Positions 1 through 6,134 of a DNA stretch of 8,184 nt are shown here, in pieces. The position numbers and the translations under genes were made by a program. Below the pieces are notes generated by a model. The model saw only the letters and a list, made by a program, of their open reading frames with translations, was not told the origin of the DNA and searched no databases. The stretch is from Methanobacteriota archaeon (GTDB lineage Archaea; Thermoplasmatota; Thermoplasmata; RBG-16-68-12): the NCBI GenBank assembly GCA_005878665.1, contig VBLR01000133.1:1-8184 (forward strand). Direction: 5' to 3'. Positions within the stretch are counted from its first letter, which is position 1; each line of letters starts with the position of its first letter.

Positions 1-426
1 CGACTCGGCCGGCCGCTGGTGATCGTCGGCGATGGTCCAGAGCGGCGGCGGTTGCAGGCGATGGCGCGCCCGCACATCCGCTTCGTCGGAGAGCTTACGG
101 ATCTAGCCATGCGCCGCTATTACCGTCGGTGCCGGGCGGTCGTATTTCCCGGCGAGGAGGATTTTGGTCTCGTCCCGGTCGAGGCCCAGGCCTGTGGACG
201 CCCGGTGATCGCGTACGGACGCGGCGGGGCGTTGGAGAGCGTGGTGCAGGGGGTGACCGGGATTTTCATTGCCACACAGACGCCTGACGCGTTGAGTGCG
301 GGGGTGCAGGCGGCGGAGGCGATGACATTCGACGCCGCCGCGATCCGCCGCCATGCAGAGCAGTTCTCCCAGCAGCGGTTCATCGGCCAGATCGAAGCGT
401 TCGTCGCACGTGCCATCTCGCCGTGA
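1..426 (+). CDS. Glycosyltransferase, GT4-type (GT-B fold), C-terminal part only
   Basis: The gene enters from the left edge already in frame, and 141 codons are visible before the TGA stop. This is the nucleotide-sugar-binding half of a GT-B glycosyltransferase. The GDGPE motif near residue 11 begins the C-terminal Rossmann domain. It is followed by the IRFVGEL strand and then EEDFGLVPVE, which contains the E-x7-E signature of GT4 retaining enzymes. The downstream GRPVIAYGRGGALE and VTGIF motifs are also typical of the family. Such enzymes transfer a sugar from an NDP-sugar (often mannose or a related hexose) to a growing surface glycan or lipid-linked acceptor at the inner face of the membrane. 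The acceptor-binding N-terminal half lies outside the window, so donor and acceptor cannot be assigned. The stop overlaps the GTG start of the MoxR gene by 4 bases (423-426), which suggests translational coupling. Confidence 0.9.
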   Translation, partial: RLGRPLVIVGDGPERRRLQAMARPHIRFVGELTDLAMRRYYRRCRAVVFPGEEDFGLVPVEAQACGRPVIAYGRGGALESVVQGVTGIFIATQTPDALSAGVQAAEAMTFDAAAIRRHAEQFSQQRFIGQIEAFVARAISP

Positions 427-1424
427 GTATCTCTGAACACGGCACGCCCTCGTCCGTTGCCTTGGTCGCGCGCGGGATCGACGCCCTGACCGGAAACCTG
501 GAGCGCGTGGTTGTGGGCAAGCGCACTGAGATCGAACGGGCCGTCGCGGTGCTGCTCGCCGGCGGTCATCTGCTCCTGCAGGACGTGCCCGGAGTGGGCA
601 AGACAGTGCTGGCCCGCGCGATGGCGCGATCCATCGGGGGAACCTTTAAGCGGGTCCAGGCCACGCCCGACCTGCTGCCGTCCGACATCACCGGCGGCAT
701 GGTGTATGACGGCGGACGCGGCACGCTGCGGTTTGTGGCTGGTCCCGTGTTCGCCAACGTCGTCCTGGCTGATGAACTGAACCGGGCGACGCCGCGCACC
801 CAGTCCGCATTTCTGGAAGCGATGGGGGAGGCGCAGGTCAGCGTGGAGGGCACGGCGTATCCGCTGCCGCAACCGTTCTTCCTGATTGCCACGCTGAATC
901 CCCTCGAACACCATGGCACCTATCCGTTGCCGGAGGGTCAACTCGACCGCTTTCTGGCTTCCATGTCCTTGGGCTACCCACGGCTCGACGACGAGGTCGA
1001 GGTCATCGCGCGCCAGCAGGTGGCCCACCCGCTGGACTCGCTCCAACCCGTCGTCACGCCGGCCGACGTGCTCCACTGGCAACAGGAGGTGCGGGCGGCG
1101 CGCGTGGACCGCTCGTTAATGTCGTATGCGGCGGAGATCGTGGCCGCAACACGGACCCACCCAGAGGTCGTGCTCGGCGCCAGCCCCCGCGCGTCGGTCG
1201 GGTTGGTGCGGCTGGCCCAGGCGTGGGCGGTGCGTGACGGCCGGGAGTTTGTCCTGCCTGATGACGTCAAACGGCTCGCCCCCCATGTGCTGGCGCATCG
1301 CCTGATGGTGCGGTCCCGGACCGTCGCCGCGGTGGCCCTGGTTGAAGACATCCTTGCGGGGACGCCGGTGCCGGTCTTTGATACGGAATCGCGGAAACGC
1401 GGAATCTCGGAACCGCGACCATGA
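423..1424 (+). CDS. moxR: MoxR-family AAA+ ATPase
   Basis: A 333-residue cytoplasmic ATPase of the MoxR branch of AAA+ proteins, thought to act as a chaperone that matures or activates partner proteins, often with DUF58 or vWA proteins. Visible motifs: Walker A DVPGVGKT (residues 54-61), Walker B VVLADE (113-118), sensor 1 in IATLNP (N159), an arginine finger candidate in EGQLDRF (R176) and a sensor 2 arginine in GASPRAS (R256). The length is normal for the family. The GTG start at 423 is chosen because it overlaps the preceding stop in a GTGA junction and leaves a normal N-terminus ahead of the VVVGK segment (residues 29-33). The stop overlaps the DUF58 start in an ATGA junction (1421-1424). 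The last 14 or so residues (from about 320) are encoded by a tandem 8-base repeat and are rich in Arg and Glu, so the tail is probably not part of the ancestral protein. Confidence 0.95.
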   Translation: MSISEHGTPSSVALVARGIDALTGNLERVVVGKRTEIERAVAVLLAGGHLLLQDVPGVGKTVLARAMARSIGGTFKRVQATPDLLPSDITGGMVYDGGRGTLRFVAGPVFANVVLADELNRATPRTQSAFLEAMGEAQVSVEGTAYPLPQPFFLIATLNPLEHHGTYPLPEGQLDRFLASMSLGYPRLDDEVEVIARQQVAHPLDSLQPVVTPADVLHWQQEVRAARVDRSLMSYAAEIVAATRTHPEVVLGASPRASVGLVRLAQAWAVRDGREFVLPDDVKRLAPHVLAHRLMVRSRTVAAVALVEDILAGTPVPVFDTESRKRGISEPRP

Positions 1425-1482
1425 ACGACATGGAGCGCATTCGACGTTCGCGTTTCCCCGTTTCCGCGTTTCCCCGTTTCCG
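1384..1482. repeat. Pair of inverted arrays of 8-base tandem repeats at the moxR/DUF58 junction
   Basis: The left array (1384-1415) has four consecutive 8-mers: CGGAATCG, CGGAAACG, CGGAATCT and CGGAACCG. The right array (1451-1482) also has four: CGTTTCCC, CGTTTCCG, CGTTTCCC and CGTTTCCG, which is a perfect tandem of a 16-base unit. The right units are near reverse complements of the left ones. The longest perfect inverted match is 12 bases, 1393-1404 against 1462-1473. The arms flank a 35-base centre holding the moxR stop and DUF58 start, and the RNA could fold into a large stem-loop around the start codon. The arrays encode the MoxR tail and DUF58 residues 11-21. This could be an inserted dispersed repeat or a locally expanded sequence. 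The repeat structure is read directly; its origin is inference. Confidence 0.85.
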
Positions 1483-2659
1483 TCAGTTCAATTTGCCAGT
1501 GCTGACCGGCGACGCCGTCGCTGTCGCCGTCCTGGCCGCACTGCTGCTGTTTATCGCCGTCAACCTGCAGGCCGGCTGGGTGTACGCGGTCGATGCGTTG
1601 CTGATTGGATTACTCGCCGTCGCCAGCCTGTCGGCCGGTCTGGGCATCCGCGGGCTGACGGTGGAACGGACCATGCCCCATGAGGCGTTTGAGGGCGATG
1701 CGGTTCCCGTGACTTTTCGGATTCTGCTGCGCCGCGGCCGCCGTTATTTCATCACCCTCCATGATGCGTTCCCAGGTCTGAGACCGGGAACGGCTCGCTT
1801 CCCCGTCTGTGACGCCCGCTCCCCGGCCGCGCAGTCCTATCAGACCGTCGCGCTGCGTCGTGGTGTCTTCACCGCACAGACGGTTGAAGCGCACTCGTCC
1901 GGTCTGGCGGGATTGTTTATCTTCCGCCGGCGTGTGAGGGCGCCGGGTGCCCTCACGGTGTTTCCCCGGTACGCAGTGCTCGAGGAGTTCAGGGTTCCGG
2001 GACGCACCGGACCAGATGCCGCGTCGGTTCCCCGGCCGGACCGCGCGGGGCTGGAGGTCGCGGGCGTGCGCGAGTTCCGCGACGGTGACAGCCTGCGCCA
2101 CGTGCACTGGCGCAGCACCGCCCGTCGCGGCACGCTGGTGGTCCGTGAGTTTGAGCATGAGGCGGCGGAAGCGGTTGCGCTGCTGATCGACACACGGATC
2201 GAGCCGTATGGGGCCGATCCGAGTGGACTGGCGTTCGAGGATCTCGTACGGGCGGCGGCGTCGATCGCGCATGCGGTGACGCGGTCAGGCCGCCCGGTTC
2301 AGCTCATCGGCGCGCGCGGGACGCAGGTCAGCACGACCGAGGCCGGATGGTCGCAGGCGCTGCACTGGCTGGCCCGCGTGCAACTTCACGGGGCGCTGTC
2401 ACCGCTTGAGGTATATCGGTCGGCCGTCGCGCCCGGCACGCCGGTGGTGGTCTGCTCCGCCGATACGGATGTCCCGGCGGCATTCGCGCAACGTGGCATT
2501 CCCGTCGCGGCCGTGCTCGTCGATGCGGCGTCGTATGGAGATCGAGGAGATTCGGGAGATTCGAGCGGAGAGATGGTGCTGGAGGCGCTCGGGATTCCGC
2601 TGGCCTTGCTGCGCCGCGGGGCGGAGGTGGGGGCGTGTCTGGCCTCGCTCAGTCGATAA
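1421..2659 (+). CDS. DUF58 family membrane protein (MoxR partner)
   Basis: A 412-residue DUF58 protein. The family is usually encoded next to MoxR and has two N-terminal membrane helices followed by a soluble domain, part of which resembles a vWA fold. Helices are visible at about residues 31-48 and 54-73. The diagnostic DUF58 core is at 213-245, with VREFRDGDS, then RHVHWRSTARRG and VVREFE, equivalent to the family pattern of Arg-Glu-Tyr, Gly-Asp, Arg-x-Ile-x-Trp and Ala-Arg. A vWA-like strand with an acidic residue follows (LLIDTR, D257). The ATG at 1421 overlaps the moxR stop. No good ribosome binding site precedes it, so translation is probably coupled. The first 23 residues are Arg/Phe/Pro-rich and partly encoded by the 8-base repeats. 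An initiation codon further in (TTG at 1493) is possible but has no Shine-Dalgarno. A 9-base tandem repeat lies near the C-terminus (residues 372-380). Confidence 0.92.
   Translation: MNDMERIRRSRFPVSAFPRFRQFNLPVLTGDAVAVAVLAALLLFIAVNLQAGWVYAVDALLIGLLAVASLSAGLGIRGLTVERTMPHEAFEGDAVPVTFRILLRRGRRYFITLHDAFPGLRPGTARFPVCDARSPAAQSYQTVALRRGVFTAQTVEAHSSGLAGLFIFRRRVRAPGALTVFPRYAVLEEFRVPGRTGPDAASVPRPDRAGLEVAGVREFRDGDSLRHVHWRSTARRGTLVVREFEHEAAEAVALLIDTRIEPYGADPSGLAFEDLVRAAASIAHAVTRSGRPVQLIGARGTQVSTTEAGWSQALHWLARVQLHGALSPLEVYRSAVAPGTPVVVCSADTDVPAAFAQRGIPVAAVLVDAASYGDRGDSGDSSGEMVLEALGIPLALLRRGAEVGACLASLSR
2539..2565 (+). repeat. Nine-base in-frame tandem repeat inside the DUF58 gene
   Basis: Three consecutive 9-base units, GAGATCGAG, GAGATTCGG and GAGATTCGA, followed by a degraded copy (GCGGAGAGA). 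They encode a hydrophilic stretch rich in Gly, Asp, Arg and Ser (residues 372-382) just before the last helix-forming segment. Nine bases keep the reading frame, so copy number changes would only lengthen or shorten a linker. Confidence 0.7.
2623..2628 (+). promoter_or_regulatory. Ribosome binding site of the TgpA-like gene
   Basis: GGAGGT lies 6 bases upstream of the GTG at 2635, inside the end of the DUF58 gene. It decides the GTG start, which gives a 25-base overlap with DUF58, over later candidates. Confidence 0.7.
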
Positions 2660-4740
2660 CACGCCGGTTCCGGCGACCCGCAGAAGACTCCCTGGCCGTG
2701 CGTGCGGCCGTGTTGCTGGCCGTCCTGGTGGCCGTGGCCGCGGTCGGGGTGCAGGAGGAGTTCACAGCACAGGCTGTCCTGGCCGCGTTCGCCATCATTG
2801 TCGCCCACGGCGTGAGCTACCTCCGCCGCCGCTCCCCCAACTGGTGGATGAAGCTGGCCATCGCGGGGCTGATCTTTGCCGTCGCGCGAGATTTCTTCGT
2901 CGCCCTGGTCGCCAATCCGTACGATCCCCGAATCCCGCTCGTCCGGTTATTTCTCTGGCTGCAGGTCTTGCACAGTTTTGATTTGCCGGCCCGCAAAGAC
3001 CTCAAGTACTCGCTGGCCAGCGCGGTCGTGCTCATGGCGGTGGGCGCTGTCTACACGCGGGAGACGTCTTTCGGCCTGTTGCTTGTCCCGTTCACGCTGG
3101 CCGCCGGGATCGCACTGGTGGCCATGCAGGCCGACCGCGAGCACGCCTCCTGGTGGTCGCTCGTGAGGCTCGGGGCGCGGCTGAGCGTCGCGGTGCTGCT
3201 CTGCGGCGCGCTGGCGTTCATGCTCGTGCCCCGCGGTCAGGGCTTGCGCCTGCGCGGATTGCCCGTGTCGGCCAGACTGCTGTGGGTGTCCCGCCTGCAC
3301 ACCCGAATCATGAATCCGGCCTATCCAGAGGACCCCGGAACCGACCCGGAGCAGGCGCCGCCCGTATTCAATCCACAGGGGTATGTCGGGTTCTCGACCT
3401 ACGTGGACCTGCGTTTGCGCGGCGTGCTCGACGATACGCTGGTCCTGCGTGTGCGCGCCACGCGGCCCGGGTACTGGCGCGGGCTCGCCTTTGATTCCTA
3501 CGGAGGACGGGGCTGGCGGATGAGCGATCACGCCGTGGAGGAGTTTGGCTCCTCCGAGCAGTCGCGCATCGTGCCCCGGCTGGGCCCGGACGAACCGTGG
3601 CCCGCGGGATCGGAACAGAGCATTCAGACCTTCTACGTGGAAACAGAGCAGCCCAACGTGATCTTCGCCGCGTACCGGCCCTTTGAGGTCTTCTTCCCGA
3701 CCGGGACGATTGGCGTGGATCGTTACGCCGGGATGCGGAGCCCGCTCCGCCTGGAGCCGGGAATGGTCTACAGCGTAGTCAGCCGGGTTCCGGTACCTGC
3801 GGCGGCCCTTCTGGCGCGCGGGCACGGGGACATCCCGCCGCACATTCGCGCACGTTACCTGCAGCTGCCGGCAATCTCACCGCGCGTCCGGCACCTGGCG
3901 ACCGACCTGACAGCCGGTGTGGAGAGTCCCTACCAGCAGGCGGAGGCGATCCGCCGCTACCTGCAGCACGGCTTCACGTATACGCTGCAGGCGCCGCTCC
4001 TGCCAGATCGTGCCGATGCCGTGGATGAGTTTCTGTTTGTCACTCATCAGGGATCGTGTGAGCTGTTCGCCAGCGCGCTGGCTGTGCTGCTGCGCGCCGC
4101 CGGCATTCCTGCGAGGCTGGTCACCGGGTACACCACCGGATCGTACAATGTGTTCACGGGCTACTATGACGTCCGCAACTCCGACGCCCACGCCTGGGTC
4201 GAGATGTTCCAACCTGGGGCTGGATGGATCGAGATGGAGGCGACACCGGGTTTTGTTCCTTCCAGTGACACGGTGGGGAGGCCGGTGGGGCAGTGGCTGG
4301 CTGCAGACGCCGCCTCCTGGGTGCTCGGGATGTTCGTGCGGGTGGTGCAGCGGCTGCCCCTTGGCCGGATGGGTGGGGGAGCGGGAGATGCGGGGGTGCT
4401 CGTGAGTGCGACGCTGGTGGTCGGGATATTGGGAGGTCTCCGCCTGCGCCGTCGCCTTCACGGGTCGCGCGGAATCGTGGAGCGCGGGTATGCCGACATG
4501 CTGCACACGCTGGCCCGCCGGGGGTTCAGGCGACATGCGGCGATGACCCCCAGCGAGTTTGCGGCGTCCCTGCCGGTGCCCGTGCGGCCGGTCGCCGCTC
4601 GCATCACGCGTCTGTTCGAGTCGTTCCGGTACGGGCATCGTCCCACCGACGCGGGGACAGACGCCGCCTCCCGTCAGGCCTTGCGTGAGCTCCGCGATGT
4701 TGTGCGTCGTTCGCGCATCGAATCGAGGCGGTCGACATGA
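2635..4740 (+). CDS. tgpA: TgpA-like transglutaminase-domain membrane protein (DUF3488, transglutaminase core, DUF4129)
   Basis: A 701-residue inner-membrane protein with the three-part TgpA layout. The N-terminal DUF3488-like part has about seven hydrophobic helices (roughly 21-39, 44-63, 71-92, 101-115, 124-140, 145-164, 181-198). A periplasmic region follows and ends in a transglutaminase/protease-like core. The catalytic residues are readable: Cys475 in GSCELFASAL, His519 in SDAHAWVE and, at the third position, Glu535 in WIEMEATPGF, where Asp is more usual. LLRAAGIPARLVTGY between them is the family hallmark. A last helix (586-603) leads to a cytoplasmic DUF4129-like tail with the YADMLHTLARRG and MTPSEFA motifs. 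TgpA of Pseudomonas is an essential periplasmic transglutaminase; the substrate is unknown there and here. The GTG start is fixed by GGAGGT 6 bases upstream and overlaps DUF58 by 25 bases. The stop overlaps pilD by 4 bases. Confidence 0.93.
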   Translation: MSGLAQSITRRFRRPAEDSLAVRAAVLLAVLVAVAAVGVQEEFTAQAVLAAFAIIVAHGVSYLRRRSPNWWMKLAIAGLIFAVARDFFVALVANPYDPRIPLVRLFLWLQVLHSFDLPARKDLKYSLASAVVLMAVGAVYTRETSFGLLLVPFTLAAGIALVAMQADREHASWWSLVRLGARLSVAVLLCGALAFMLVPRGQGLRLRGLPVSARLLWVSRLHTRIMNPAYPEDPGTDPEQAPPVFNPQGYVGFSTYVDLRLRGVLDDTLVLRVRATRPGYWRGLAFDSYGGRGWRMSDHAVEEFGSSEQSRIVPRLGPDEPWPAGSEQSIQTFYVETEQPNVIFAAYRPFEVFFPTGTIGVDRYAGMRSPLRLEPGMVYSVVSRVPVPAAALLARGHGDIPPHIRARYLQLPAISPRVRHLATDLTAGVESPYQQAEAIRRYLQHGFTYTLQAPLLPDRADAVDEFLFVTHQGSCELFASALAVLLRAAGIPARLVTGYTTGSYNVFTGYYDVRNSDAHAWVEMFQPGAGWIEMEATPGFVPSSDTVGRPVGQWLAADAASWVLGMFVRVVQRLPLGRMGGGAGDAGVLVSATLVVGILGGLRLRRRLHGSRGIVERGYADMLHTLARRGFRRHAAMTPSEFAASLPVPVRPVAARITRLFESFRYGHRPTDAGTDAASRQALRELRDVVRRSRIESRRST

Positions 4741-5495
4741 GTTTCGCCGCGTCGGCCGTCATGGCGTTTATCCTGGGGACGATTCTTGGCAGTTTCCTGA
4801 ATGTGGTCATCTACCGCCTTCCCCGGGGGCTCTCCATCGTCAGGCCTGGATCGCGCTGCCCGCACTGTCACACCCTCATCCGCCCTCGCGACAACATCCC
4901 CCTGGTGAGCTTTCTGATCCTGCGCGGGCGGTGCCGCGCGTGCCGCGCGCCGATCAGCTGGCGGTATCCGCTGGTGGAGGCCGCGAGCGGAGGACTCCTC
5001 GCCGGCCTGTGGATTCGGTTTGCCCCGACGGGAGCATGGGTCCCGTTGGCGGCGACGGCCCTCTTCGCGCTCATGCTGGTCGTGGTGTTCTTCATCGATC
5101 TCGACCACCAGATTGTGCCTAACGCCATTACCTACCCTGGACTGGTCGCCGGGCTGCTGTTCGCCATTCCACAGGGACGGCTTGTGCCTTCGGCGCTGGT
5201 GGCGGCGGGGGCCGGAGCGTTGTTCCTGATGATCGCGGTGGTCAGCGGCGGGGGCATGGGGGGTGGCGATATCAAACTGGCGGCGATGATGGGCGCATTC
5301 CTCGGGTGGCCGCTGACCGCGGTGGCATTGTTGCTGGCGTTCGTCACCGGGGCAGTGGCCGGGGTCCTGCTCATCGCGTTGAAGCGGCGATCGCGCAAGG
5401 ACCCCATCCCCTTTGGTCCCTCGCTGGCCGCCGGCGGTGTGATCGCGATGTTCGCGGGTCAGAGCCTCCTCCGCTGGTATTTCGGAATTCCGTAA
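4737..5495 (+). CDS. pilD: Type IV prepilin peptidase / N-methyltransferase (PilD, GspO)
   Basis: A 252-residue polytopic membrane aspartyl protease (peptidase family A24). It removes the short leader of type IV prepilins on the cytoplasmic side and, in bifunctional members, methylates the new N-terminus. GSFLNVVIYRLPRG (residues 18-31) is the conserved start of the methyltransferase-like domain. Two CxxC pairs (C41/C44 and C66/C69) form the usual zinc-binding site of the bifunctional type. The aspartates of the protease are in FIDLDHQIVPN (D121/D123) and in the GGGDIK motif (D178, the GxGD signature). Hydrophobic helices fill the rest, and the length is normal. The ATG overlaps the tgpA stop in an ATGA junction, so it is probably translated from the same transcript as the moxR-DUF58-tgpA group. 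The substrates are probably the pilins encoded just downstream. Confidence 0.96.
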   Translation: MSFAASAVMAFILGTILGSFLNVVIYRLPRGLSIVRPGSRCPHCHTLIRPRDNIPLVSFLILRGRCRACRAPISWRYPLVEAASGGLLAGLWIRFAPTGAWVPLAATALFALMLVVVFFIDLDHQIVPNAITYPGLVAGLLFAIPQGRLVPSALVAAGAGALFLMIAVVSGGGMGGGDIKLAAMMGAFLGWPLTAVALLLAFVTGAVAGVLLIALKRRSRKDPIPFGPSLAAGGVIAMFAGQSLLRWYFGIP

Positions 5496-5630
5496 ACCGC
5501 GGAACACAGTCTGGCTCTTTCTTCGTAACTTTCATGGAAGGATAATAGAAGAGGAGATTTGGGGACTCCGGCACGCAGCGTGCTCGCCGTCTATGTGCTG
5601 TATGGGCAGGGCATGACCATAGGAGAATCC
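5496..5630 (+). promoter_or_regulatory. Intergenic leader with likely promoter of the minor-pilin operon
   Basis: This is the longest gene-free stretch in the window. Positions 5511-5560 are about 38% G+C (19 of 50), a sharp dip in this GC-rich context. GATAAT at 5541-5546 matches five of six bases of a sigma-70 -10 box, but I cannot find a convincing -35 element at the right spacing, so the promoter is tentative and may use another sigma factor. A small inverted repeat (GCACG, loop CAG, CGTGC; 5571-5583) lies downstream in the presumed leader RNA. I do not recognise a known riboswitch, including the c-di-GMP type sometimes found ahead of pilin genes. Confidence 0.35.
5621..5625 (+). promoter_or_regulatory. 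Ribosome binding site of the GspH/FimT-like gene
   Basis: AGGAG lies 5 bases upstream of the ATG at 5631. It decides this start over the in-frame ATG at 5613 and TTG at 5559, which would give an unusually long prepilin leader. Confidence 0.75.
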
Positions 5631-6134
5631 ATGCGCCCAAAACCGAGATGCTGCAGAGACGGCCAGGCGGGCTTCACGCTCATCGAGCTCGTGGTGGTCG
5701 TCGGCCTGATTTCAATCATAATGGCGATCCTCGTACTGGGGGTGCGCCGGGCGAGCGACGCATTCTCGCTGCGCCGGGCTGCGACCATCGTGATGTCTGA
5801 GGTGCGCCGCGCGCAGTCTTCGGCGGTAGCCGACGATGTGCCGTATACTGTCGAGTTCAATCTCAGCAGTCCGTACGGGATTACCGTGTATCGCCAGACT
5901 GCGGTGCAGCGCACGTTCGCTGGCCAGGAGTGGCCGTCGTCGGTGACGATTCCGAGCGCCGCCACGACACTCCCGAACTGCACAACTCCCGGCAACGCTG
6001 CTAACAAGTGTGTGACCTTCCAGCCCCTTGGGTTTGCGGTGGCCGGGGGCACAGTGCAGCTGCTCAGCCGGACCGGTGTCAGCGCGAACCTTGCCATCGC
6101 CGCAGCGACCGGTCGGGTGAGCGTGGGGCCATGA
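5631..6134 (+). CDS. GspH/FimT-like minor pseudopilin
   Basis: A 167-residue type IV pilin-like protein. The leader is 14 residues, positively charged (MRPKPRCCRDGQAG), and cleavage is expected between Gly14 and Phe15. The mature N-terminus FTLIEL carries the conserved Glu5 and continues into a hydrophobic helix to about residue 38. RRAATIVMSEVRRAQSSAV (residues 48-66) and the later YGITVYRQ and GRVSVGP strands fit the GspH/FimT domain, which is typical of minor pilins at the tip of pili or pseudopili. Two cysteines (C117 and C127) in the C-terminal domain could form a disulfide. The paired cysteines at 7-8 are in the cleaved leader. It is the first gene of a pilin operon; its stop overlaps the next start in ATGA. 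Whether the machine is a type IV pilus or a type II secretion pseudopilus cannot be settled from this gene alone. Confidence 0.88.
   Translation: MRPKPRCCRDGQAGFTLIELVVVVGLISIIMAILVLGVRRASDAFSLRRAATIVMSEVRRAQSSAVADDVPYTVEFNLSSPYGITVYRQTAVQRTFAGQEWPSSVTIPSAATTLPNCTTPGNAANKCVTFQPLGFAVAGGTVQLLSRTGVSANLAIAAATGRVSVGP

Noticed and set aside
120..1082. Long open frame on the minus strand (320 codons) opposite the glycosyltransferase and moxR genes
   Set aside because: The + strand frames carry clear family motifs with overlapping starts and stops; the antisense product shows no recognisable motif and is a by-product of high GC.
2662..2675. Small hairpin (CGCCG, loop GTTC, CGGCG) just after the DUF58 stop, considered as a terminator
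   Set aside because: It lies inside the TgpA-like coding region, has only 5 pairs and no T-run; expected by chance at this GC content.
2947..3843. 298-codon minus-strand open frame opposite the TgpA-like gene
   Set aside because: It is Arg/His/Gln-rich with no recognisable domain and lies wholly within a well-supported gene.
423..4740. MoxR-DUF58-TgpA group considered as a novel defence or ternary anti-phage system
   Set aside because: The trio is a widespread housekeeping-type arrangement, with no nuclease, toxin or mobile element nearby; neighbours point to envelope and pili.
4674..5507. 277-codon minus-strand open frame opposite pilD
   Set aside because: The product is a very polar, low-complexity mirror of the pilD membrane helices; no family resemblance.
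5559..5630. Upstream TTG (5559) or ATG (5613) as the start of the GspH/FimT-like gene
   Set aside because: They would give a 38- or 20-residue leader; ATG 5631 has AGGAG at 5-base spacing and gives a normal 14-residue leader.
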